Shown here: positions 54,667 through 63,974 of the stretch, piece after piece | Layout of the letters: each line of letters opens with the position of its first letter | Position numbering within the stretch: position 1 is the first letter of the stretch | NCBI RefSeq assembly: GCF_027107535.1 | Contig: NZ_CP114283.1 | Location: 2,914,001-2,978,000, forward strand | Direction of reading: 5' to 3' | Source of the DNA: Streptomyces aurantiacus | GTDB lineage: Bacteria > Actinomycetota > Actinomycetes > Streptomycetales > Streptomycetaceae | Length of the DNA: 64,000 nucleotides | Program-made: the position numbers and the translations under genes | Notes under the pieces: model-generated | Database searches by the model: none | Told to the model about the DNA's origin: nothing | Seen by the model: only the letters and a program-made list of their open reading frames with translations

Positions 54667-56304
54667 TCAGCCCTCCGCGGGGACACCCACGGCGCCGGAC
54701 GCCGTGACGCGCACGGGGCTCTGCGGTGTTGCGTCCGCAGGGCTTCCCGGCACCGGGTCCGGGGCGGCCGGGGGCACGGCCTCGGCGTCCACCGGAGCGG
54801 TGAGCCCCGGCAGCAGGCCGAGCACCGCCCGGCGGTGGGTCTCACTGGTCGCCTCGTCGTACGGGTCCGGGGTCGCCGGTACCTGGAGGCGGTGGACCGG
54901 GCCCGCGCCCAGCCGGGCGTACCCGCGACCGGGCGGCACGTCGGGCGTGGGAGTCGTGTGCGGCGGCGACCCGAGCACCGCTTCGAGCTGACCCGCCGAC
55001 GCCGGACCGAGCACGACACGCGCGCGCGTGTGCCCCCGTACCGCGTCGCCGAGCGACTCCAGTGCGTCGAACTGCTCGGCCACCACGACCGTCACACCTG
55101 CCGCGCGGCCGTGGCGCAGCGGCAGCTGGAGCAGGTCCTGCGGATCCCTCCGGCCGTCGGCCGCCGCAAGGTGGCCGAGGGCGGTCGGGCGGTCCAGGAG
55201 GAGCCACAGCGGACGCTTCGTGTCCTCCGGTGGAGCCTGGCCCGCCTGCCGGGCGCGGTTCACGGCGATGAGACGGCGTTCCGTCTCGTGCGCCGCCCAT
55301 TCGAGGCCGGCCAGCGCGCCCGCCAGGCCGCACTCGACCCCCAGGACGCCCTCGCGCCCCGTCAGGCAGGCGAACTCGCCCGTGCCGACGCCCTCGACGA
55401 CCAGCACGTCTCCGTGCTGGAGGGCCTGCAGGGCGATCGAGCGGAGAAGAGTGGTCGTGCCGCTGCCGGGCCCGCCGACCGCGAGCAGGTGCGGCTCGGT
55501 CGAGCGGGCACCGGTGCGCCAGATCACCGGAGGGACGTCCCGCCGCTCCTCGCCGGACGTGAGCGGAAGCGTGCGCTGGACGCCGGCCGGGTCCGTGAAG
55601 CCGAGGAGGGTCTCTCCCGGGGCCGTGACGAACCGCTGGGCGGCGACGTCGGTGGGGAGTGGCGGCAGCACGGCGACCGTGAGCTGGTTGCCCTCCTCGT
55701 CCCACGCGAAGCGGTACTCCCGGCCGCGGCCCGACTTGGCGTGCAGCAGCTGCTCGATACGGGCCCGGGAGTCCGCCTCCCCGTCCGTGAAGTAGGCGGG
55801 GTAGCGGATGGACAGGTGCGAGACGCGCCCGGTGTCGTCGAACTCGTACGACTCGAAGGCCTTGCCCCACTCGCCGCCGTGGGCGTAGAGCGGGGCCGGG
55901 TCCTCGGGGACGGAGAAGTACGGCACGAGCGCTTCGTAGAGGGACTCCAGGCGCTTGCTCTGCGCCTCGTCCGGCCCGGTGGGTCCGGGCGGAGTGCGGT
56001 CCTTGCCCTGCCACGCGGCCGCCGCCATCAGGGTGATGACGGCGAGCAGCGGTCCGTAGGGGATGAGGGCCACGACCAGGACGACCGAGGCCACCAGGAA
56101 CAGCAGTGGACCGCGCCGGTCCTTGGGGGTGTCCGCCCACCTGCGCCGTCCGGCGGCCGCCAGCCGGCGCAGTCCACGACTGATCGTGATCAGTGGGTGG
56201 AGGACGTCGGTGGCGCTGTCGGCGGCCGTCCGGGCCAGGTCCCGGCTGCGGGCGATCTGCGCGCTGCCGGTACTCAGAATGCGGGGGAGGGGGCGCCGGG
56301 CCAC
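54667..56304 (-). CDS. FtsK/SpoIIIE-like membrane ATPase with degenerate P-loop
   Basis: 545 aa. GTG at 56302-56304 with AGGAG 6 nt upstream. One or two membrane helices (about 65-100, LLFLVASVVLVVALIPYGPLLAVITL). The C-terminal half has the FtsK/TraB fold: LLAVGGPGSGTTTLLRSIALQAL occupies the Walker A place (277-284), but Thr283 replaces the Lys. Walker B is LWLLLDRP with Asp but no Glu. ATP use is therefore doubtful. A 64-aa membrane protein precedes it. Related to chromosomal FtsK-like proteins of Streptomyces of unknown role. Confidence 0.8.
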   Translation of the reverse strand: MARRPLPRILSTGSAQIARSRDLARTAADSATDVLHPLITISRGLRRLAAAGRRRWADTPKDRRGPLLFLVASVVLVVALIPYGPLLAVITLMAAAAWQGKDRTPPGPTGPDEAQSKRLESLYEALVPYFSVPEDPAPLYAHGGEWGKAFESYEFDDTGRVSHLSIRYPAYFTDGEADSRARIEQLLHAKSGRGREYRFAWDEEGNQLTVAVLPPLPTDVAAQRFVTAPGETLLGFTDPAGVQRTLPLTSGEERRDVPPVIWRTGARSTEPHLLAVGGPGSGTTTLLRSIALQALQHGDVLVVEGVGTGEFACLTGREGVLGVECGLAGALAGLEWAAHETERRLIAVNRARQAGQAPPEDTKRPLWLLLDRPTALGHLAAADGRRDPQDLLQLPLRHGRAAGVTVVVAEQFDALESLGDAVRGHTRARVVLGPASAGQLEAVLGSPPHTTPTPDVPPGRGYARLGAGPVHRLQVPATPDPYDEATSETHRRAVLGLLPGLTAPVDAEAVPPAAPDPVPGSPADATPQSPVRVTASGAVGVPAEG

Positions 56305-56341
56305 TGCTGTCTCCTGGAGGTGCGTGCGAACAGGGTGGGCG

Positions 56342-56536
56342 TCAGAACTTGATCCCGCTGAGCATGCCGGCCAGGCTCGCGCCGCCGGCCGTGATGCTCG
56401 GGGCGATGGCCGTACCCGCGAGGTAGAACCCGAAGAGGGCGCAGACCAGCGCGTGCGAGGCCTTGAGGCCGTCCTTCCGGAAGAAGAGGAAGACGATGAT
56501 GCCGAGCAGGACCACACCTGAGATGGACAGGATCAT
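56342..56536 (-). CDS. Small membrane protein upstream of the FtsK-like gene
   Basis: 64 aa, two membrane helices (about 2-19, ILSISGVVLLGIIVFLFF, and 29-47) separated by a basic RKDGLKAS loop. No homologue is recognised. Its stop is 37 bp before the FtsK-like start, so co-transcription and a shared membrane complex are likely. GAGAAC in its leader gives a plausible ribosome-binding site. Confidence 0.75.
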   Translation of the reverse strand: MILSISGVVLLGIIVFLFFRKDGLKASHALVCALFGFYLAGTAIAPSITAGGASLAGMLSGIKF

Positions 56537-56848
56537 GAGAGTTCTCCTGGTCGATGGGGACAGTCACCATGAGTACTTCCAGGCTCACAGCATGTATCCA
56601 TACGATTAAAGGTGCAACTGGGTGAAATTCCGCTTATTTCATCCCTATGGTCCTGTCCTGTAAGGCCGTGGGGGCGGCCTCTCGGAGGTTTGCCGGATTC
56701 GTGGTGATCTTTGCCTCGGCCGGGCCCGGTCATGTGCTCGCGGAGCCAGTACGCTGGCGATTCACTCGTACGGTCGCACCGCTGGCGCCCGTACGTTCCC
56801 GCAGTCCGTTCGTCGTCGCAGTTTTCGCAGTGAGAGGCGGTCCCGCCG

Positions 56849-57241
56849 ATGAGTGAAGCCCCCGACCCCGAGGTCGTGGAGCTGGCGACCAAGATCTTCG
56901 ATCTGGCCCGGCGGGGGCAGACCGAGGCGCTCGTCGCGTACGTCGACGCGGGTGTCCCGGCCAACCTCACCAACGACCGCGGCGACTCCCTCGTGATGCT
57001 CGCCGCCTATCACGGCCACGCCGAGGCCGTCCGCGCCCTCCTCGAGCGCGGCGCCGAGGCGGACCGCATCAACGACCGGGGTCAGACCCCGCTCGCCGGA
57101 GCGGTCTTCAAGGGTGAGGACGCGGTCATCCGCGTTCTCCTGGACGCGGGCGCGGACCCCGCGGCGGGGACACCCTCCGCCGAGGACACGGCTCGTATGT
57201 TCGCCAAGATCGAACTGCTCGAGCTGTTCGGTACACACTGA
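56849..57241 (+). CDS. Ankyrin-repeat protein
   Basis: 130 aa, cytosolic. Three or four ankyrin units: ARRGQTEALVAYVDAGVPANLTNDRGDSLVMLAAYHGHAEAVRALLERGAEADRINDRGQTPLAGAVFKGEDAVIRVLLDAGADPAAG shows the G-x-T-PL/A-x-x-G-H and LL-x-x-GA pattern. It binds proteins; partners unknown. Preceded by GTGAGAGG and followed by 300 bp holding a small ORF. Confidence 0.92.
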   Translation: MSEAPDPEVVELATKIFDLARRGQTEALVAYVDAGVPANLTNDRGDSLVMLAAYHGHAEAVRALLERGAEADRINDRGQTPLAGAVFKGEDAVIRVLLDAGADPAAGTPSAEDTARMFAKIELLELFGTH

Positions 57242-57436
57242 ACCATCCGCCTTGACCAGGCGAAACATCATTTTTGGGGGAGGCGGTACGGGGCCGCCGG
57301 AAATGCGGTCGCGGCAGCGAGAACCGCTGGGTCATCATGACGTCGTGATTCACGGACGTGATGGCTGGGCAGGTGTTGCCGCACCGCGCGGACCGTGATG
57401 CGGCCCGCACGGGCCACCGACGAGAGGCAGAGGAAG

Positions 57437-57496
57437 ATGGTCTACAGCAAGCAGGAAACGGCGGGCGCCCCGACGTGTTGTCACGCGGCCAGGTGA
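57437..57496 (+). CDS. Candidate 19-aa peptide with a Cys-Cys-His motif
   Basis: MVYSKQETAGAPTCCHAAR followed by TGA. GAGAGG at 57422-57427 gives a good ribosome-binding site 9 nt before the ATG. Third positions are mostly G or C, apart from the two TGT cysteine codons and GAA. It could be a metal-binding peptide, a leader for cysteine-dependent regulation of the HEAT-repeat gene 46 bp downstream, or a peptide substrate for modification. I recognise no family. The rest of the 57242-57541 spacer shows no gene. Confidence 0.5.
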   Translation: MVYSKQETAGAPTCCHAAR

Positions 57497-57541
57497 ATCA
57501 GGATCCCGGTTGCGTCGACGCTTGATGTGAGGCTGTTTCCC

Positions 57542-58960
57542 ATGTTCGATCCGGTCATAGCGCCCAGCGGTACGCTGCTCGGCCTGCTTCAGAGGGGCCG
57601 CGGCGACGGCACGCTGCACGCGCTCACGGCGCCGCGTGCCGAAGCGCTCGCGGCGCTCAACCACTGCGTGCTGAGCGACCCCCGCCACGACTGGCAGGTG
57701 GAGAACCGCTCCCTCTACTACGCCCGCCTCTACCTCGATCTGGGCGGCGGTCTCGACGAGATCGCCGCGCACCTGTTCGACGCGGCGGACGTCCTCGACA
57801 CGGACGAGTCCCGCACGGGTCTCGCGCTCGCCGTCCTCGGGCATCTCGCCTCGTACGGCCGGCAGGACGCCCTCGAGATGCTGCGGCGGTACGCCGCCTG
57901 CGGCGCCAACTGGGCCTGGGCCCTCGACGAACTGGCGTTGCGCGACGACGACGCGGGCCTGCGAGCCCTCGCGGCCCCCGTGCTCGCCCGGTTCCCCGCC
58001 GATCCCGAGGGCGAGGCCGAACTGGCGGCGGTCGTACGGGACTCCTTCGAACCCCGGCCCTGGCGGCTGTGGGCCGACGATCCCCGCACATCCGTCGGCC
58101 CACGGGTGCGTGCCGCCCGGGAAGCCGGTTCCTTCGACCGGTGGCAGCAACAGATGCGACCGCCCGGGCCCCGTCCCGGATGGAGCGTCCGGGCCGTCTT
58201 CGAGTGGGCCCAGCAGGGCATCGAGCGCGGAGCCGCGCTCCATGTGCCGGCGGCGCGGTGTCTCACCGCCGTCGCCGGACCCGAGGACCGGCCCGAGATC
58301 GTCGAGGCCGCCCGCACCGGCGACGACGGCGCACGGTGCACCGCCCTGCGCTACCTCGCCGACAGCCACGATCCCGACGCACTGGATCTGGTCGAGGCCG
58401 CACAGGCCTCCGGCTCACGCCTTGTCGTCGATGCCGCCGTGGACGCCTTCGAGCGGATGCGGAGCGTGGCCGCGGTGGAACGGGCCCGCGGCTGGGCCCA
58501 CCGGCCCGACGCCCTGGGAGAAGCCGCCGGTCGCGTCCTGGCGTGCCGGGGCGGCGCGCAGGACAGTGAGCTCGTCCTGGGCGCCCTGCGCGAAGCCGTG
58601 CGGGGAGAAGGGCCGGACGCGCAGACCCTGTGGACGCTGGTCGACGGCGCCGGACGCCTCGGGATCGCGGGCGCGGCCCCCGTCCTGCGGCACGTCTACC
58701 GCGAGACCGCCTCGTCCCATCTGCGCGGGCGGGCGGCTCGCGCGCTGGCCGCCACCGACCCCTCCTTCGCCGCCGGCTTCGCCGTCGAGTGCCTGTGGGA
58801 CTGCGAGGAGTTCACCCGCGAAGTGGCCGCACGGCACGCCGAGACCGGTGACGCCCGAGTGGTCGACCAGCTCCGGCGGCTCGCCGCCGACCCGGCCGAG
58901 GAGGCCGAGGTACAGACCGCGGTGCGCAGCCGCATCGGACCGGACGCGTCCGCCGTGTGA
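57542..58960 (+). CDS. HEAT-repeat-like protein of unknown function
   Basis: 472 aa, nearly all helical, acidic, cytosolic. Multiple HEAT-like units (for example VDAAVDAFERMRSVAAVERARGW and GEAAGRVLACRGGAQDSELVLGALREA, then HLRGRAARALAATDPSFAAGFAVECL). HEAT arrays are scaffolds for protein binding. ATG 57542 is preferred over GTG 57527 because GAGGCT at 57529-57534 is a leaderless-type -10 box 7 nt before it. No catalytic motif. Confidence 0.82.
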   Translation: MFDPVIAPSGTLLGLLQRGRGDGTLHALTAPRAEALAALNHCVLSDPRHDWQVENRSLYYARLYLDLGGGLDEIAAHLFDAADVLDTDESRTGLALAVLGHLASYGRQDALEMLRRYAACGANWAWALDELALRDDDAGLRALAAPVLARFPADPEGEAELAAVVRDSFEPRPWRLWADDPRTSVGPRVRAAREAGSFDRWQQQMRPPGPRPGWSVRAVFEWAQQGIERGAALHVPAARCLTAVAGPEDRPEIVEAARTGDDGARCTALRYLADSHDPDALDLVEAAQASGSRLVVDAAVDAFERMRSVAAVERARGWAHRPDALGEAAGRVLACRGGAQDSELVLGALREAVRGEGPDAQTLWTLVDGAGRLGIAGAAPVLRHVYRETASSHLRGRAARALAATDPSFAAGFAVECLWDCEEFTREVAARHAETGDARVVDQLRRLAADPAEEAEVQTAVRSRIGPDASAV

Positions 58961-59182
58961 CGCGTCCGGGACAGCCGAGAAGAGCGCCGGGTGCGACCGG
59001 CGTGCGAGACACCGCGTGTGAGCGTTCCGTCGTCGGCCCGTATCCCGCAGGTACGGGCCCGGACGCCGGAGCGTGACCGGCCCGTGATGCCGGGACGTGC
59101 GGAGCGCAACGCTCACGGGACGTTCCTCGGCCGGAAAGATCCACGTTGACGCGTCCACGTCCAGCGCGACGACAACAGCCGT

Positions 59183-60307
59183 ATGCGTGTCGTCATCGTG
59201 ACCGAGTCCTTTCCCCCCGACGTGAACGGCGTGGCCCACTGCGCCCTCCAGACCGCCCGACACCTCGTCGAGCGCGGTCACGCCCCCGTCGTCGTCGCCC
59301 CGGCCACGGCCGTGGGCAGCGGACCCGACGCCCTCGCCCCGTGCCCCGTCGTCCGGATCCCCTCCCTGCCGCTCCCCGGCTACCCCCAGGTCCGCGTCGC
59401 CCTCCCCAGCCGACGCGTCGCCGCCGCGATCACCGAACACCGCGCCGACATCGTCCACCTGGCCAGCCCCTTCGTCCTCGGCGTTCGCGGCATGGCCGCC
59501 GCCGGCCGCCTCGGCGTCCCCGCCGTGGCCGTCTACCAGACCGACCTCGCCGGCTACGCCCGCACCTACATGGGCGCGGGCGAGGCCACCGCCTGGCGCC
59601 GTATCCGCTCCGTCCACACCGCCGCCCACCGCACCCTCGCCCCGTCCAGCGCCGCCCGGCACGACCTGGAGACGCACGGTGTGCCCCGCGTACGGCTGTG
59701 GCCGCGCGGCGTCGACACCGTCCGGTTCCGGCCGGAACACCGGGACGACGCGCTGCGCCGTGAACTCGCCCCGAACGGCGAGCTGATCGTCGGCTACGTG
59801 GGCCGGCTCGCCCCCGAGAAGCAGGTCGAACTCCTCGCCGGAGTCTGCGGCCTGGACGGTGTCCGTGTGGTCGTCGTGGGAGACGGGCCCAGCCGTCCGA
59901 GCCTGACCCAGGCACTCCCCGGGGCCGTCTTCCTGGGACGCCGCACCGGCGACGAACTCGCCCGGATCTTCGCCTCGCTGGACGTCTTCGCGCACACCGG
60001 ACCGTTCGAGACCTTCTGCCAGACCGTCCAGGAGGCGATGGCGAGCGGCGTGCCCGTCGTCGCCCCCGCCGTGGGCGGTCCGCTCGACCTGGTGGCGCAC
60101 GGGCGCACCGGACTACTGGTCCCGCCGCGCGACGCGGCCGCCGTGCGCGACGCCGTCTGGTCGCTCGCCGCCGACCCGGCCCGGCGGGCCGCGTACGGCG
60201 CCGAGGCGCGGCGCACCGTCGAGGGCCGCACCTGGGCCGCCGTCGGGGACCAGCTCATCGGGCACTACACGGACGTGCTCGCCGGCCGGGCGGTGGTGGC
60301 GGCATGA
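59183..60307 (+). CDS. GT4 glycosyltransferase (MgtA/PimB-like)
   Basis: 374 aa, GT-B fold. N-lobe starts MRVVIVTESFPPDVNGVAHCALQTARHL; the donor site in the C-lobe shows GYVGRLAPEKQVELL and the E-x7-E region FETFCQTVQEAMASGVPVVAPAVGGP. Closest in pattern to mycobacterial MgtA/PimB mannosyltransferases of the glycolipid pathway. It heads an operon with another GT4 and an SGNH esterase (ATGA overlaps). Probable product: a surface glycolipid (inference). Confidence 0.92.
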   Translation: MRVVIVTESFPPDVNGVAHCALQTARHLVERGHAPVVVAPATAVGSGPDALAPCPVVRIPSLPLPGYPQVRVALPSRRVAAAITEHRADIVHLASPFVLGVRGMAAAGRLGVPAVAVYQTDLAGYARTYMGAGEATAWRRIRSVHTAAHRTLAPSSAARHDLETHGVPRVRLWPRGVDTVRFRPEHRDDALRRELAPNGELIVGYVGRLAPEKQVELLAGVCGLDGVRVVVVGDGPSRPSLTQALPGAVFLGRRTGDELARIFASLDVFAHTGPFETFCQTVQEAMASGVPVVAPAVGGPLDLVAHGRTGLLVPPRDAAAVRDAVWSLAADPARRAAYGAEARRTVEGRTWAAVGDQLIGHYTDVLAGRAVVAA

Positions 60308-61497
60308 ACGGGTCCCTGCGCATCGTCCGGCTCGCCAACTTCGTCGCCCCCGCCTCCGGGGGCCTGCGGACCGCGCTGCGTGAACTGGGCACCGGATACC
60401 GGGCGGCGGGGCACCGGCCGGTGCTGGTCGTGCCCGGCGAGCGTGCCTCGGACCGCGAGACCGGACAGGGGCGGATCATCACCCTGCCGGGCCCGCTGCT
60501 GCCGGGCACCGGCGGCTACCGCGTCCTCACCGACAGGCGGCGCGTGGCAGACCTCCTGGAGGAGCTCGCGCCCGACCGCCTGGAGGTCTCCGACCGTACG
60601 ACGCTGCGCTGGACCGGCGTCTGGGCGCGGCGGGCCCGGGTGCCCGCCGTGATGGTCTCCCACGAGACCGCCGACGGGGTGCTGCGCACCTGGGGCATGC
60701 CGCCGGGCCTGGCCCGGCGGGCCTCCGACGCCCTCAACCTCCGTACCGCGCACCACTACGCGCGCGTCGTGTGCACCACGGAGTTCGCGGAGCGCGAGTT
60801 CGTCCGCATCGGCGCCCGCAACGTCGTACGCGCCCCCCTGGGCGTCGATCTGGAGGGCCGCCACCCCGCGCTGCGGGACGCGGGGCTCCGTGCCCGGTAC
60901 GCGCGCGAGGACGAGACGCTGCTGGTGATGTGTTCCAGGCTGTCCGTCGAGAAGCGGCCGGGCACGGCGCTGGACGCGCTGGAGGCGCTGCTGCGGAGCG
61001 GAGAGCGAGCGGTGCTCGTGGTGGCCGGTGACGGGCCGCTGCGGGCCCGGCTCGAACAGCGGGCGCGCGAGCGGCGGCTGCCGGTCACCTTCCTCGGGCA
61101 TGTCGCCGATCCCGCGCTTCTCGGTGGTCTGCAGGCCTCCGCCGACGTGTGCCTGGCGCCCGGGCCCGCCGAGACCTTCGGGCTCGCCGCCCTGGAGGCG
61201 ATGGCCTGTGGCACGCCCGTCGTCGCCAGCGCCTCCTCCGCCCTCCCGGAGGTCGTCGGCTCCGCCGGAGTCACCGCCGCGGACACCGGAGCGGCTTTCG
61301 GTGTCGCGATCCGGAAGCTTCTGGACCGGCCCGAGGACGAGCGGCGGGAGGCGGCACGCGCGCGTGCCGCCTGTTTCGGGTGGCCGGCCGCCGTGGAGGC
61401 GTTCCTCACCGCGCACGACGCGCCCGTCCGCGCGGGGCGGCCCGACCCGCCCGCGGCCGTCCGCCCCGTGCCGCGGGCGCGGGAGGGTGTCGCATGA
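60304..61497 (+). CDS. GT4 glycosyltransferase, second of pair
   Basis: 397 aa, GT-B fold. N-lobe IVRLANFVAPASGGLRTALREL; C-lobe LLVMCSRLSVEKRPGTALDALEALL and the nucleotide-sugar site PAETFGLAALEAMACGTPVVASASSALPEV with both conserved Glu residues. Overlaps the previous gene by 4 bp. Acts in the same pathway, likely adding the next sugar; donor unknown. Confidence 0.92.
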   Translation: MNGSLRIVRLANFVAPASGGLRTALRELGTGYRAAGHRPVLVVPGERASDRETGQGRIITLPGPLLPGTGGYRVLTDRRRVADLLEELAPDRLEVSDRTTLRWTGVWARRARVPAVMVSHETADGVLRTWGMPPGLARRASDALNLRTAHHYARVVCTTEFAEREFVRIGARNVVRAPLGVDLEGRHPALRDAGLRARYAREDETLLVMCSRLSVEKRPGTALDALEALLRSGERAVLVVAGDGPLRARLEQRARERRLPVTFLGHVADPALLGGLQASADVCLAPGPAETFGLAALEAMACGTPVVASASSALPEVVGSAGVTAADTGAAFGVAIRKLLDRPEDERREAARARAACFGWPAAVEAFLTAHDAPVRAGRPDPPAAVRPVPRAREGVA

Positions 61498-62351
61498 GAC
61501 CCCTCCGGTTCGCGGCCCTGGGCGATTCCCTGACGGAAGGGGTGGGCGACCCCGTGGGCGAGAAGTGGCGCGGCTGGGCCGCACTGCTCGCGGCCGGCCT
61601 CACGCCGCCGGACGCGCCGGTGGAGTTCGTCAATCACGCGGTCAGCGGCGCCCAGTCGCGCGACGTCCTGGAACGCCAGACACCGGCGGCGCTGGCCGGG
61701 CGGCCGGACATCGCCTCGGTGGTCATCGGTGTCAACGACACCCTGCGGTGCACCTTCGACATCCGCGCCGTGGCCGCGCGGCTCGACGAGGTGTACGCGG
61801 CGCTCACCGCCCAGGGCGCCGTCCTCCTCACCGCCTGTCTGCCCGACCCCGGGGCGATGCTGGGGCTGCCGGGAGCGCTGGCCCGGCCGCTCGCGCGGCG
61901 GCAGCGGGCCGTGAACGCGGTCGTGCACGCGCTGTCCGAGCGGTACGGCGCGGTGCATCTGCACGCCGCGGCGGGCGAGTGGGTCGCCGACCGCGCGATG
62001 TGGAGCGCGGACCGGCTGCACCCGGGGGAGCGGGGGCACCGGCAGCTCGCCCTCCACTTCCACGCGCTGCTGGCGCGGACGGGGCTCGCCACAGGGCCGG
62101 TGCCGTCCCCCGAGCCCGACTTTCCCGAACCCACCCGGGCGGCGAGCCTGCGGTGGCTGGCCACCGCAGGGACCGGGTGGGTGGCCCGCCGGTGCACCGA
62201 CCTGCTGCCCCAGCTTCTCACTCTGGCCGCCTCGGAGGTCCGCCATCGGGCCCGGGGGACCAGCGCCCGCCTCGACCTCGGCGCGTCCCACGCGGTGGCG
62301 TCGGCGCTGGCCGCGCTGACGGCGACCGGCGAACGGCCGGACGCCGCGTGA
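61494..62351 (+). CDS. SGNH/GDSL hydrolase (esterase)
   Basis: 285 aa. Block I FAALGDSLTEG with the nucleophile Ser, block II Gly in VSGAQSRDV, block III GVNDT (here IGVNDTLR) and block V DRLHPGERGH with catalytic Asp and His. No signal peptide. Third gene of the glycosyltransferase operon (ATGA overlap), so it probably removes an acyl or acetyl group from the sugar product. Confidence 0.92.
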   Translation: MRPLRFAALGDSLTEGVGDPVGEKWRGWAALLAAGLTPPDAPVEFVNHAVSGAQSRDVLERQTPAALAGRPDIASVVIGVNDTLRCTFDIRAVAARLDEVYAALTAQGAVLLTACLPDPGAMLGLPGALARPLARRQRAVNAVVHALSERYGAVHLHAAAGEWVADRAMWSADRLHPGERGHRQLALHFHALLARTGLATGPVPSPEPDFPEPTRAASLRWLATAGTGWVARRCTDLLPQLLTLAASEVRHRARGTSARLDLGASHAVASALAALTATGERPDAA

Positions 62352-62424
62352 GGCCGCCCGGCCGCGCTGTTCGGTCGCGGGTCCGTCCGGGCCGGGCACG
62401 CGATCGTCCGGGCCCCTGGAAACC

Positions 62425-62444
62425 GCGCGGTTCCCCGCGCCCCG
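62425..62444 (+). repeat. Dispersed GC-rich repeat, partial copy D
   Basis: GCGCGGTTCCCCGCGCCCCG matches the core of copies A-C. The 62352-62484 spacer shows nothing else. Confidence 0.4.
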
Positions 62445-62484
62445 CCGACGGCGCACGGCTCCTTCGGCGCCTCGTCCGAGGTGG

Positions 62485-63360
62485 TCAGTGGCTTCTGCGG
62501 CGTACCGGCACGAATCGCACCGGTGTGCCCGGCGCGGCCTGGGCCGTGGCGGGGAGGTCGCCGGGGTGGACGACCGCGATCACCGGGTAGCCCCCGGTGG
62601 TCGGATGGTCCGCCAGGAACACCACGGGCCTGCCGTCCGGGGGCACCTGCACCGCACCGAGGACCATGCCCTCACTGGGCAGTTCGCCGCCGATGGCCCG
62701 CTCCAGCCCGGCCCCTTCCGTACGCAGACCGATGCGGTTGCTCGCCGACGACACCCGGTAGACATGGGTGGTGAAGACGCGCACTGCGGCTGCCGTGAAC
62801 CAGTCGTCGCGCGGCCCGAGCACCACCCGCAGGACGAGCTCGGACGGCGGAGACGGCTGCGCCGCGACGTCCACGCGCGCGTGGTGTCCGCTCGGCCGCC
62901 CCAGAGGGAGCACCGCCCCGTCCACCAGGGGCGGCGGACCCAGCCCCGACAGCAGGTCCGTCGACCGGCTGCCGAGCACCGGCTCGACGGCCACCCCGCC
63001 CGAAACGCCCACGTAGGCGCGTACTCCGGAGACCGCCGTCCCCACCGAGAGCAGGGCCCCGGCGGGCACGCGCACCGGCGCTCCCCAGGCGGCCGGACGC
63101 CCGTCCACGGACACGGGGCACGGGGCACCTCCCACGGCCACGGTGACCGCCGAACGCGGCCGTACGTCGCACCCGTTGAGCGTCGTCTCCAGAACCGCGG
63201 CGTCGGGCGCGTTGCCCACGAGCCGGTTCACCAGCGCCGCGGCGGGCGCGTCCAGCGCGCCGGAGCGCGGGACGCCGAGGTGCGCGTGGCCCGGGCGCCC
63301 CCGGTCCTGCACCGTGGTCAGCGCCCCGGCCCGTGCGACGGCGAGTGCGCGGTCGGTCAT
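62485..63360 (-). CDS. pxpC: 5-oxoprolinase subunit PxpC
   Basis: 291 aa. Biotin-carboxylase-like/AHS2 domain protein; with PxpA and PxpB it hydrolyses 5-oxoproline to glutamate using ATP. Signature segments: ALTTVQDRGRPGHAHLGVPRSGALD, NRLVGNAPDAAVLETTLNG and SNRIGLRTEGAGL, with ADHPTTGGYPVIAVV near the C-terminus. The ATG overlaps the pxpB stop by one base. Last gene of the operon. Confidence 0.94.
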   Translation of the reverse strand: MTDRALAVARAGALTTVQDRGRPGHAHLGVPRSGALDAPAAALVNRLVGNAPDAAVLETTLNGCDVRPRSAVTVAVGGAPCPVSVDGRPAAWGAPVRVPAGALLSVGTAVSGVRAYVGVSGGVAVEPVLGSRSTDLLSGLGPPPLVDGAVLPLGRPSGHHARVDVAAQPSPPSELVLRVVLGPRDDWFTAAAVRVFTTHVYRVSSASNRIGLRTEGAGLERAIGGELPSEGMVLGAVQVPPDGRPVVFLADHPTTGGYPVIAVVHPGDLPATAQAAPGTPVRFVPVRRRSH

Positions 63361-63974
63361 CAGGAGTCCACCGGGACGAATCGGACCGGTGTGCCCGGCG
63401 ACAGCAGCGCGGCCGGCACGCGCGCGTGGTCCCACAGCACGGCGTCCGTCGTACCGATCAGCCGCCAGCCGCCCGGCGAGGAGCGCGGGTACACGCCCGT
63501 GTACGGGCCCGCCAGTCCCACGGAACCCGCCGGGACGGTCGTACGGGGTGTCGCGTGCCGGGGCACGCCGTACCGGGCCGGCAGCCCGGTGAGATAGCCG
63601 AAGCCGGGAGCGAACCCGCAGAAGGCGACCCGGAACTCGGCCGACGCGTGGATCCGCGCCACCTCGTCCGGGGACACGCCCCACCGCGAGGCGACGTCCG
63701 CCAGATCGGGGCCGTCGTAGCGCACGGGGATCTCCACGGTCTCCTTCGCGGGCGGGGGGACGGGCGGCAGCCGCGCCACGGACAGCTGCGCGGCCAGCCG
63801 GGCAGGCTCGTCGAGGCCGTCCAGGAGGACCGTGCGGGCGGCGGGGACGATCTCCCGCACGGAGAGGGAGCCCTCCGCGCGGCGGCGCAGCAGCTCGGCG
63901 TGCAGGGCCTGCGCCTCCTCGTCCGTGGACACTTCGACGAGCAGGGCACGGTCACCGACCGGCAGTGCCCTCAT
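63360..63974 (-). CDS. pxpB: 5-oxoprolinase subunit PxpB
   Basis: 204 aa. AHS1/KipI-like cyclophilin-fold subunit. MRALPVGDRALLVEV begins the protein; FRVAFCGFAPGFGYLTGLP and PRHATPRTTVPAGSVGLAGPYTGVYPRSSPGGWRLIG are the family signatures. Forms the PxpBC complex that phosphorylates 5-oxoproline. Its start overlaps the pxpA stop (ATGA). Confidence 0.95.
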   Translation of the reverse strand: MRALPVGDRALLVEVSTDEEAQALHAELLRRRAEGSLSVREIVPAARTVLLDGLDEPARLAAQLSVARLPPVPPPAKETVEIPVRYDGPDLADVASRWGVSPDEVARIHASAEFRVAFCGFAPGFGYLTGLPARYGVPRHATPRTTVPAGSVGLAGPYTGVYPRSSPGGWRLIGTTDAVLWDHARVPAALLSPGTPVRFVPVDS

